Source of the DNA: Symsagittifera roscoffensis
Taxonomy: Eukaryota; Xenacoelomorpha; Acoela; Convolutidae
Assembly: GCF_963678635.1 (NCBI RefSeq)
Contig: NC_087066.1
Coordinates: 54,826,312-54,890,311, forward strand
Length of the DNA: 64,000 nucleotides
Direction: 5' to 3'
Shown: positions 35,201-47,200 of the stretch, one piece after another
Layout of the letters: each line of letters opens with the position of its first letter
How positions within the stretch are numbered: position 1 is the stretch's first letter
Translations under genes and position numbers: made by a program
Notes under the pieces: model-generated
Seen by the model: the letters and a program-made list of their open reading frames with translations, nothing else
Database searches by the model: none
What the model was told of the DNA's origin: nothing

Positions 35201-38200
35201 TTATGCCATTTGGGAAACTTTTCTTTTTATGCCATTTGGGAATTATGCCATTTGAGACGTAATCATTTTGAACTATTCAAAGTTACAAATTGAGTTGGTT
35301 GATGAGTTTTGTGATTTTTTTGGTCAGCCTGTTATAGTTCTTTCGAATAGTCGCTTGTTGGTGTCGTGAACAAAAAACATTTTCATTCGCTCCGCCTTTT
35401 GATGAAATATCGGTTTGATTATCAAGTTATGAGTTTTAATGATTACTTCAGTCTATGTCTATCAGAGTAGATGAGTTTTTGTATTAGGTAAGATTCTGGC
35501 TGAGACGGACGGGGCCTCTGAGCTGGCTCTGAAAGTGCAGCCGGTCACCAAGAAGGACGTGGGGGTCTACAGGTGCACGGCCAAAGTCACCTTCCACGAC
35601 AAGTCAGCGGAGTTCCGATTCAGAGACGTCCGCATATCAGTCATAAGTTAGTATGAAAGTTATTTCCGACTCTAGAAATCTTAAATCACTGGGCAAAAAA
35701 CATAACAACGTCGTAAATAGAGTATAAATCACTGTTTTGGATCTTTCAGGAGATGCAAAAAAACGAATTCTGATAGTTTTGGCTGAAACATATTTTTGGC
35801 TGAAACGTAAAGAGTGAATATCGTGGTACACACCCTGGTTTTTAAAAATCCTTTTAAAAATTTTGAAAGCTAGTAAGTATTAGGAATTGAGGCGGGGTTG
35901 ATTTGTGACATGATGATTACGTCACAATAGTTTATTCTATCAATCACGAAGAAATCTGTTCGAAAATTAATTTTGTCGGTTTTTTGTAAAACCTGCTTAG
36001 CATCCGGCTTCTCTTGTTCTATATTCATTACTGTCAGTAGCGGATTTCGACCCCCTGCCGACCCAAAGGGTCCCGTTTGCACTAATTTGAGATATCTATT
36101 TTTGGTGAGATACCCTAAAATTTTTATAAAGGCGCCTTTGGCGCCAATAAATACTAATTTGTGAGGGGGGCGCGCGCGCCGAAAAAATGCATTTTTTTTA
36201 TCAACATTTTTCAAAAAGTGCCTAAAATGCCTTTTTTTGGTCTGTTTTTCCAAAATTTTGCCTCCGGCGCAGAAACTTTGATCAAAACAAGGTTTTTTTA
36301 ATGCTTTGAGAGAGCTCGGATAATCAATTTGGTCGACCTAAAAAAAAGTCGACAAAATTTTCGATTTTTTTTTTGAAAACCGGCCCCCCTCGAGAAAATA
36401 TTAGATCCGCCCCTGATTACTGTATTATAATAGGTATCATAATATTGATACTAGGTTACTCATATATACTGCGATTATATCTTCAGTGCAATTTGTTTCA
36501 GGAGCTGCTCGTATTCTGCGAATAGTGCCCACACCCGACAAAGAGAGCGTGATCACTTTCAACGAAGACGAGACTGCGAGAGTGCAGTGTGTGTTCTCGG
36601 ATGGATACCCCCCTAGCAAGGCCCAGTGGCTACTCAAGGGGGACCCAGTACCCACTGTCACAAGATCCACCTCGACTAAGGCTAAAGAAACACAGGTGGA
36701 GTTCTGATTTTCAGCTTAAATTAAAAAAAACATATTTAGACCAATTTTTTTAGAGATTCAGGTGGTATTCATAGCGTGAATATGTAATAATCAAAAGAGC
36801 TGTAAATTCACACCAAAATTAATGAAAACGTAACAAAGTGGACACAAAATTAATTGGCTTCTAAATCAAAAAGGCAACCCAAAAAAAGATAATTTTATCC
36901 AGATGAGCGGTGGAATCCATTGAAAATTTACATAATAACTTAAAATTATATAAAACTAAATTAATAATATTAAATTGAAAATTGAATGCAAGAATGGTTC
37001 AACGGGCCTTTTAGATAAGTAACATCACAATCATATATAAGTCAGTCTATCGAATCAACGTCGAAGAAAAATTGAATAGGCTTAGTTTTTATCTGAAACA
37101 ACAACACATTTTTGTGTGTGCAGTTCCCAAAAAACTTTTGTAGTTCAAATCAGAGGCGGATTTGGAGGGGGCGCTTCCTCTCTAGGATTCGACCCCCTGC
37201 CGACTCAAAGCGTTGTCAAAGTTTTCAAAAAAGTGCCTAAAACGCCTTGGGATCTACTTAACAATCCCCCCTTCAAGAAAGGGGGGAGATTCTTTAGTAG
37301 GTACAATGGGGGGGGGGGGGGGGGTTGTTAAGTAGATCCACGCCTTGTTTAGCCCTTTTTTTTCAAAAATTCGCCAGCGGCGCAGAAAATTTGGTCGAAA
37401 TACGGTCTTTATAGTGATTTGGTTAGAGCTCAGAAATTTAAATTGTGAAATTGGTCGACCTAAAAAAAAAGTAGACAAAATTTTCAATTTCTTTTAAATC
37501 CGCCCTTTTCCCCTCGAGAAAATATTAGATCCGCCTCTAAATAAATGATCACACTATGTGCGTATGTTTAGGGCGAGACGAAAGAGGGTGAGGGCGAGGA
37601 GGTTGTACATGTGCTCACACTCATTCTGCAGAAGTTAAGGCCAGAGGATTCTGGTCGCTACATCTGCGAAGTGACCAACAGTGAGAGCCCCGCCTCAGTG
37701 CGCCAGGTGGACGTGGCCGTGAAAAGTGAGTAGTATGAGAGAATTACGGATCTACTTAAGAATTGCCACCCCTACAGTAAATTAGCGCTAGAGCTTTGTA
37801 TTGAGGCTTCCAATTTTGCTGCAATCTGATCGAAAATGCGTTATATTAACCTACTTAACAATTGCCCCCCCCCCTTTTTCTTAAAAAAAGGGGGGAGGGG
37901 GGTAATTGTACTACTCTTCAAAATTTCACTGGAGAAAAGTTTAAAGATTGCTCCATGAAACCAGATTTGTTTCGAAAGGCCGCTCAGTTATAGTTTTGGG
38001 CTCTTAAATTTCGAGATTTTTACAGTGTTCCAACATTTCTAGTTATTATTTCATTTTGATCAAACAAGAAATCACTGCGAAATCTAAACCAAAACAAAGA
38101 CAACCGGTTGCTCTGAAAGCAACAGAGAACGATCCCATAACAATTTGCAAATTGTTATGTTTTTTGTGTTCACTAGGCTTGACATTTGCCGAGATTTAAA

Positions 38201-41200
38201 GGACAAAACTTGGTTGTTCGTAATATTGAATTGCTTGATTAGTTGTTTGATTCTTGGTTTCAATTTAGATAGTTGTTAGTCAAGCTCTGACTAAATGGAA
38301 CAGTTATTAAAAGGTTTGAATAAATTTACATCTAGCAAACGATGTGTCTAAACATAAGAGTGATCACACGCAGTGTGTCACTCGATAAGGCCAAACCGGT
38401 GACCTTGAACCAACTGGTATATAAATCAGCTGCATGGCTGCAAAAGACAATGAATTAAATGAGGTACCAAAAGTCGCCTCATCACATTCCCCGCGGAAGG
38501 GAAAATTTTTTTGAAACACCCAAAAGATTTTTTAATAAACAATTTGCACCCATATAGCATTATATAGATAGCGACCCTATCCCGCAAAAATGCATGGTGA
38601 TGAAATAATAATTACATAAAGAAGATTTGTAAAAGTTTTGACAGTGATATCTCAACAACAATCAATTTCCGTCTTGAGTTTTATCAAATGAGGAGGAGAA
38701 TAGTGCCTCCGGCGAAGCCAGGTGAGAACGGTCCCGAATAAGTGGCCGCCGTTTAGGTGACTGCGATGACGGTAAAACACTCTGAGAGGGTGAGTCGCCA
38801 GCCTCTTCCTCCAGTAACGTGTCTTCTTCCACCGTTTTGACGGAGTGTCGTAACGGGTCACCGAAGAATTTCGTAGCCTTCTTACTACGAGATGAGGTCC
38901 TTATAGCCTCCGAATCATCCACTACAGGTTGAGCTGGGAGAGAAAGAGATGGATACGACGAATATGATTCTTTATATGCACTTTGTGCGGGTAGAACTGG
39001 ACCCTCAGGAACGACGTTGTCAGGTGAAAGATGCTGTGAAACTGCAATCGTGGCTGCAGGGTCAACGGACTGAGTGAAGAGGGCGGTAAAGAGACAAGAG
39101 TATTCATTGGAGACTGACCCAGAGTGAGAGAGGAGTCACCACTCGTGACTGGCAGTAAATCATCATGTAACGCGGTCGCTTCTCCATTGGGGTAGATTCC
39201 CGAATCACCTGCAAAATGTTCTGGCCAGAGGGACCCTCATTAGACGAATCATTAGTAAGATCCACCACCATCGGTTGTGACACTCTTATGTCATCTGGAC
39301 GCTTCTCAAGCAGTGTCGGATCAGACGAACGGGTAACTGGCTTTTTCCCCCCACTTCGTGGAGATGGTCCTGATGTTTGGAGGCGATCACCTAGTGTGCT
39401 GGGGGTTGCTGAAAAGTTATTACTGAAATTAGGCTTAAGACAAACATGGTTTTTCCGATAAATTTTTCCCTTGTCCGTAACATAAGTGTGATCGGTGATG
39501 CGAGTAATTTTGAATTTCGCAAGCTTAAAAAAAGGTTTGCCAGACTGACGGTCTATAACTTTCCGAAACACTCTCACGCGGCTAGGATCGGATAAAAGAA
39601 GAGTTTCCAATTTACTTGTTTTGGACTGTCGACGGGGTTGTAGAGTCGGTAAACGACGAACATTATCCTGAGCCCCTGGAGGCGTAGTAGTTCAGCGATC
39701 TTCAGCAAAGCAAAGTGTTTTGCGAGATAGGCCTGTTTTTAGTGAATGAGCCAAATCGGAATGGCGACTCGACCACTCTTGAAGAACCCGCTTTCCTCCA
39801 TCCGGCGGAAGGTTTCTCTTATGCTGTGTCCAATTGTTAGCCGCCCGAGCAAGATCCGCTAGCGCTTTGTAAGGCTCACTCTCAGCAATATTCCCCTCCA
39901 ATGAGAACATGGGGTTGAAACGCGGGGTAATCTGAGGACTGAGGCTGCCTCTTGGCACCACCTAGGCGCGATCACGACTGTAGTCCTGGCTAGCGATTTT
40001 GATCCGGCGTTAAGAAGTTGCGCTCAAGTCTTTGTGCTGAAGTATCAGAATGAACTATATTATGAAAAGCTTGTGACCATTCAGTATTGGCCTTACGTCC
40101 AAAATGCAATTCAAAAGGCGACTTCTTAAGTGTAGAATGATTACTCTTACGAATGTCTTCTATTATTTGTTGGAGTACCTCTTTGAAATTACCAAAATTA
40201 GGATCAAGATGCTCCGTGCCCAACTTGCGTTTTATAGTCTGTATCGTACGTTCAACGAGACCAAAGCCTCGATGGTCTCCAACGGGAGAAAGGATATGTT
40301 TAATAACTCTACTAGAACAAAATTGTTGTACTAAGTCGTTTTTAAACCCAGAACCATGATCAGTCCTGATAGAATGAGGTAAACCATGAATTCGGATATA
40401 AGATTCAAGAAATTTCGTAACATTTTTAGCCCCAGTGGTTTTCGTAATAAGTACAGAAGGAAATTTCGAGAAGCGATCAATAGCTACTAAGAAGAATATC
40501 TTCACACCTTTGTCATCCAAAAAAGGACCAGCAAAATCTAACTGCAATTCCTGATTTGGCCCCGTTAGCTGAGGTAAAGATTGAGCGGTATGAAAAGTTT
40601 TAACAGGCTTTAGATTCTTACCATACAATGTGCATTCACGGCACTTCTCGCAGGTATCGACAATCTGTCGGTTTAAGAACGGCCACCAAATGTACTCTGA
40701 GGCTGACATCATGGCCTCTTGTCCAGGATGAGACCGATGAAGGCGGGCGAGGACGGCTTGCCTCAAAACTTCTGGAATGGCCAGTTTATTGTCAATTATC
40801 ACACACTGATTGGGCCAAAACTGCCTTGGGCCAAAACTGAGCCATGTAGGCCCCGAGTTTATTGAAACTAGTAACTTCCTTGTTAACAATAGCCCGTTTC
40901 ATCGCGCCCAGAAATCGATCTTCCTCCGTGAGCTCAGCCAAGAGATCGGCGTCGAACAACCCTGGTAGTCCCACAATTTCTTTCTTGGACCCTGTGAGGA
41001 TAGGTTTTCCACCATTGATAGCAAACACGCCAACTTTAGCAGCAGTATGGATTTTCCCCGGTCTTGATAATCGGCACCTCCTCATGGCCTCCAATAGTTG
41101 GCTGTGTCCCTCCTTTCTTGAGGCAGTCCTGGCAGCAATAAATCGAGTCTTAGCCGCACGCTCTCTGGTCCAATTATGTTGGCGCACCTGATCCAGGCGA

Positions 41201-44200
41201 GAGATTTATCCTACTTGACGAGATCTCACTGTAGGGCGTGGGCTCGGCCGTCTAAATTTCGGGGAACTCAAAGTGAAATTTTCCACAAATGAGAGGAGGT
41301 CTGCTTGTTCCGCCGTCGAGTTGTGCGGTGGTTGTAAGTCAGTAGGGTGAGCTTGCTGAGAAGTTGAAACGTCGCCAGTATGTTGAGGAGCGGTATCTGA
41401 TAGTACAGTAGAGTGAGAGGGATTCATGTTAAAGTAATGAGATGAGTTTAGTGAATGAGATTTTGATGAATGAAATAAAGATGAGAAAAGAGAGTTGCGA
41501 CTATCTTTTAACAATTCAGGTCGGAGACAATGATTTAAAGCAAGCGAAGCCGGTCTACAATTATTAATTAGCATACCGGTTTCTGATTGGTTAACTTTGG
41601 AACAGCATAGTTCGACGCCCTCACTCGGTGAAAGACTGAATGCGCAAATTTGCATAACGTGATTTGATTGGTCGAGAGAGCAATTTGATTTCCGATTTAG
41701 AGGCACAACCTCCTCTTGCGACGAAGAACATAGTTTATTGTCCGAATAAACCACATTGAATAAATTAATAAAGGACAAGGCCAAATTAAAAGCCTCAATA
41801 GACTTTACAACAAAAAGTTCATCGTAAATTGACGGTGCGGGAGCTGAAAATGTTGGATAACGAGACAAATAGTCCACAATGCCTAACGTAACCCCTGGGA
41901 CATGAATAACTTCAAAATCGAACGGTAATAACCGGTCCGCCCAACGCGAAAGGCGCGATTGATAGGACTTGTTATTATAGTTTTCACTCAGTGCCGAAAT
42001 AATAGCTTTGTGGTCGGTTAATACTTGAAAGCGATTGCCTAGCAAATACGTACGAAAATGTTCGCACGCCCAAACGATCGCCAACAACTCGAGTTCATTC
42101 GTACTATACTTCGTTTCAGCATTATTGAGAAAACGCGAGGCAAACGCAGTCGGAGCCCAAACTCCCGGCTCAATCTCCTGTTCCAGACATGCTCCTAACC
42201 CGTTATGACTAGCGTCACATTTAACACGAGATTTTTTTGAAGAGTCATAGTGGTATAATTTGGGAATTTTAGCCACCAGATTTATGATACTCTTGAAGGC
42301 ATTATACTGATCCTCCCCCCATCGAAAAGACTGTTTGTTACATGCCCTTAAAGACTCTCGAAAATGAACTGTATAAGTATGTAGGTCAGGTATAAATCGT
42401 TGTAGATGATTTAACGTCCCCATAAACGAGCGAAACTGTTTCAAAGTTCTGGGGGGCTTAAGTGATTGAATCGCGTCAATCTTCGAAAATTTTGGAGAGT
42501 ACCCGTTCTCATTTATAACGTAACCTAACCAAGTTAATTGGTTTACTGAGAATTCGCACTTACTAAACTTCAATGCCCAGCCTTCTGTATCGAGCCGCTG
42601 CATCACTTTCTCGACCAAACTATTATGTTCTTGGACATCTCCCTTCGGGACTACTAGAATGTCATCCAAGTAGCAGATTACACCTTCCAGTCCTTGTAAG
42701 GTACAATCCATCGCCTTCTGAAACTCGGTCGGCATGTCAGTCAATCCATAGAACCCCGTCTTAAACCGATAGGTCCCTGTAGCACTCCCTCACAAGATAT
42801 TGAAGTTACAATGGCTACTTGTAACTGACGACAATGGTAACTGGCTGAAAGCATATTTCAAATCTAATGAGGTAAACCAAACTTTGTCAGGTACGTCTTT
42901 GGTGATTATTTGAGCCGCCGAATCGATAAGCTCATGAATATTTGGCATCTGGTATTTATTCTTCAAGATCTGCGCATTCATCGGCTTAGCATTTAAGGCG
43001 AGTTTTATCGAGCCGTCCTTCTTGGCTGTCAGTACAATAGGTGCTATGAAATAATCGGTCGTACAGTTATCCAGTTTCTCAATGTGACCTTGTTTGATCT
43101 CATTAGCGACTCGATCCTGGATGTGAATCGGGGCTTTACGTCCTTTATTTTGACGTGGTACCAAAGGATACTTAAAATTGGTAAACACCTTGTGGTTTTT
43201 GATTCTTCCTAATCGACTAAACACATGCACATATTTCTTGGCGAAGAAAGAACTCCAATAGTCGGAGGTCGGATCTTGATCCTTAACTTCAAGCTGCTGA
43301 ACGTGTTCTACCCTCAGTTGGGTAGTCACCACACCCAATTGATCTTGCAGGTCTAAGCCCAACAGATTTCGTGTTGGTTCTCGGAAACAAGGAAACAAGC
43401 CTCCTCTACTTTACAACCACTAGACGAGATCGGTAGGCAAACTGAGCCGAGAAGGCGAATGGGTTTCTTATTATAATCGACATATAGAGTATCTATAGGG
43501 TATCGTGCGATATCTCGGAATTTGAAGGATAGGTTACGTTGTAATATTAAATCGCACGTCCGTTTATTGAGGAACGAGACCGGACTTCCAGTGTCGACCG
43601 TTGAATAGAAGAAACTCGACCCCGTACCCAGCTGGATACTAAGGCTTCTCGGTTTCCCTTTGTTTGACTTGAGGAGCTCAATACTGTCTATCCTGACAGC
43701 ACTTTCTAGCTGCAACACACTGTATTCCGGTTCACTATCATAATCGGCATCTATGAAGTTACAATCGATTGAGGGGTCTGTCGCTTCCTCACTATCATCA
43801 ACCAGATTAACACGCCGTCTTGATGAGTTGCAACATTTGGCAAAGTGGGCTCGTTTCTTGCAAAGGTTACATGTAACCTCTCGAGCTGGACACGACTTTC
43901 TGTGATCCGGGCTAAAAGAGTTACCACAGAAATAGCATGCTTTGTTGCCTTTGTTACTTTGTGTGTTTGGTCGATTGGATTGGTTCTGAGGAGTATTCCG
44001 TTTTCCTCTAGACGACTGTATAGAGAAAGTGGGCTCTTGTTTAACCTTTATAGTGCTGGAAAACTGGTTGTGTGGAAGTAGTTTTTGAAACTGAGCCGAC
44101 GTGCTAGCCCCTTTTTCACACTCCAAACGAGTTTAAAAGTATCATCCAAATCTACTTTTGCCTTAATCAATTGCAGTTGAACATTCAAATCACGGATTCG

Positions 44201-47200
44201 TCCTATGAAAAGATCTTTCAGAGTATCCCTCTCTTGAGCACGGGGCCAATTACATAAGGCTATCTGAGCACTGAGGCGAGGGTAAAATGAAGAAAAAGTA
44301 TCGTTTTCCAACATGAAGATAATATTATCTGGTTTAATACGCTCAACAGTATAATCGCGTTCTAACTTGAATAGAGTTTCGCAAGCAACATGAAAGTCAC
44401 GAAAAGGTGTAACACTGATGCCCGTATGCGGATAGGAGTCTGCGAAACGTCGTTTCCCTTCGTTTCCCAAAGCGAAAAACAATCGTGACTTCAGTCGGGC
44501 CTCGGCTTCGTGGTAGAACCAGCCAGTTCAGGCCTGTCCTAAGGCCTCTCCGTCTGCGATCAATATTCAACTCATTAACTCGACGAACTGCTGACTGATA
44601 TCTGAGGACTCGGGCATTGGCCTCCGCAGCGTCTTCCGTTGCACCTACAGCCTCAGCTCTCGGAGGAGGTTCGTCAATGACCTCCGCGGGTTCTGCTAAT
44701 AAATCCTGAGGATTTATATTATCTTTCAGCCCAACTGCCAGTAAGAATTGTCCAATCCAAGATTCCCAAAGGAACGGCGGGTTGATCGAAGGTTTTGCCC
44801 AAAAAAGGGGAATACCTAACAGGTCAGTCCTGTCTTCATTCACAGGAACTGCTGGCTGCGCCATGACATTTGCCGAGATTTAAAGGACAAAACTTGGTTG
44901 TTCGTAATATTGAATTGCTTGATTAGTTGTTTGATTCTTGGTTTCAATTTAGATAATTGTTAGTCAAGCTCTGACTAAATGGAACAGTTAATATAAGGTT
45001 TGAATAAATTTATATCTAGCAAACGATGTGTCTAAACATAAGAGTGATCACACGCAGTGTGTCACTCGATAAGGCCAAACCGGTGACCTTGAACCAACTG
45101 GTATATAAATCAGCTGCATGGCTGCAAAAGACAATGAATTAAATGAGGTACCAAAAGTCGCCTCATCACAAGGCTATGCTATGTTTTTTGATCGGTTTGA
45201 GCGGGTCTGATTGAAAACCTAGAAAATAAGGACGAAAAAAGCTCGGAAGACAATAAATAGAATACGGCATCTTTGACAATGGTTTTTGTCAAAAAAATAA
45301 TAAAACAACAAAAAAATCATGAAAAAAGTTTAAATTTTTCAAATTTTTAGCAGACTTTTCTTGGTTTTTAAGGATTTTTTTTTGTTTTCAAGAAGACGCT
45401 ACATGAAACTTTAAAAATTAATGACTGCAAAGGCTTTAATATGATATATCACTCGACCCTTTCAGACTATTATTTGTGGTACCTGATTTTGCGTGGAAAC
45501 GAAAAGAGTACAATAAAATCTAAAAAACACGAATACAAAGTTCCTCCCCTCTGTCCTCTCCAGATCAACAACGTTGTGTGGTTTTTCAGCTGTTCCGCGG
45601 GTGGTGCTGCAGGTGTTGCCTCTCTCGGTGGCAGTGCAGGGGGAGAACAGGACAGTCTCGTGTGTGGACACAGCCAACAGCTACCCTCCCCCCGAAATGT
45701 ACCTCAGCCATCACGGCCAAATGGGCACGGTAAGACAAATCGCCAATAGAAATGACACTCTAGAACGGGATACCGCAACAACTCGCAAAGTTTCAGGAAA
45801 AGGACAACTCGCAAAGTTGGAAAATTAGCTTATTACGTAAGAATTATAACCGGCTCTAAATATCGTATAAAGTCCTATACCCAATGTTGGCAAGCTCGCA
45901 ACACGTTGGCGCAACTGCGGTGGAGATCATATAGCGAGCTGCCTGTTAATGCGAGTTGTATTGTATTGTGAGCTGTCTTTTGCTGCGAGTTGACTTTTGT
46001 TGCGAGTTGTATTTTATTGCGATTTCTATTTTAATGCGAGTTGTCGCGATACGCTAGGATCGAGATACAGGAAAATAGGTAAGCATCAGCATTCTGGAAG
46101 CCGAGACTAAAAAACATGATAAAAAATATGAAAAACTTAAAAATTATTTTTTTTTATTATCAGCACTAAACTTACGTGTGCTCATGGAGAAACCGAAATT
46201 GTCAAGTGCGGTGCCATTTTCATTATTAGTATAGTTTTCAAAAAAAAATTATAAAATTTTAAAAGCAACAACAAAAAATTCTCAGTAATGTTTAATTATG
46301 ACTCAGCTTTTAGTTCAGCTTTCATGTTTTTTTGTTGCAACTAATTCAATTTTTAAGTGCCAATGAAGATATTGACGGCAATTATTTTGTCGTTTCCATG
46401 TGAGTTTTTTTGTTTTTATCAGGAAAATTGTTACATAGTTGTTCACGCAAAATTTCGTGCTTGGGGTTTGGTTTTTCATTTTACAAAAACCCAATTGAAT
46501 TATTCAACTTAAAATAAGGAAATTAAATACTTCAAAAATTAATGGAACGAAAAAAGGTGATTGAATTTTACTTTCAAAAACTAGCTTTTAATAGCTAGAT
46601 TTACCGGTGAAAATATAATTATTCATCCAGTTTTAATAAAGCGTGTAAATTGAAAAAAAAACTATAGCAACAGATTTTTGAAATTCAGAGAAATTTAAAA
46701 TGACGGATTTTTTGTTCTGAACTCGGACGTTTTGTTGGTATCTTCTTTTCTTTTATCTGTTTGTTGGCTATTTGAAATATGTTTTTTCAGTGCATCAGAA
46801 AAATATTGGGGCTAACATGTCAAAATGTTTCAGATTGAGTTATCTGTGAATGCTTTCTACAAAATAAGGGGTTAGAAACGTGCCAATTTTACCAAATTGG
46901 GTTAATCCAAGTTCTTGCTAAAGTCTTGCAGAGAATTAACCCTACTCAGAAATAAGTCCAAAAAGCAATGAGTCAAAAAAATGAACTCAAAAAATGAACT
47001 CGTGTAACCGACTTAACATTGCAACTCAATGGGTTTTTTAACACAGAGAAGTTCGTTTTTTAAGTTTTGTTCATTTTCTGAAAATCTTATCCAAGAAAAA
47101 AGAATTTTGGTTTTGAAATTTTCATTGTCAATTTTTGAAATATGTAAGCTAGTCAGAAACAGTGGTCATTAGACAAGGGTTAAATAAAAGATTTTCGAAA

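Larger units (their letters stand above)
38180..45170 (-). mobile_element. Ty3/gypsy LTR retrotransposon, 6,991 bp, antisense in intron
   Basis: Two 307-bp LTRs bound an internal region whose minus-strand order is gag (zinc knuckles), aspartic protease, reverse transcriptase, RNase H and integrase. Integrase after RNase H defines Ty3/gypsy (Metaviridae). The flanking 5-bp duplication AGGCT (38,175-38,179 and 45,171-45,175) is intact. The LTRs differ at about four positions, so insertion was fairly recent. All reading frames are nevertheless interrupted by several stops and frameshifts. No envelope-like ORF is present between the pol end and the 3' LTR. It lies opposite to the host gene, in the Ig5-Ig6 intron. 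Confidence 0.95.

Noticed and set aside
38487-38661. Envelope-like gene between pol and the 3' LTR
   Set aside because: Only about 175 bp remain after the pol tail, and no ORF with membrane features is seen.
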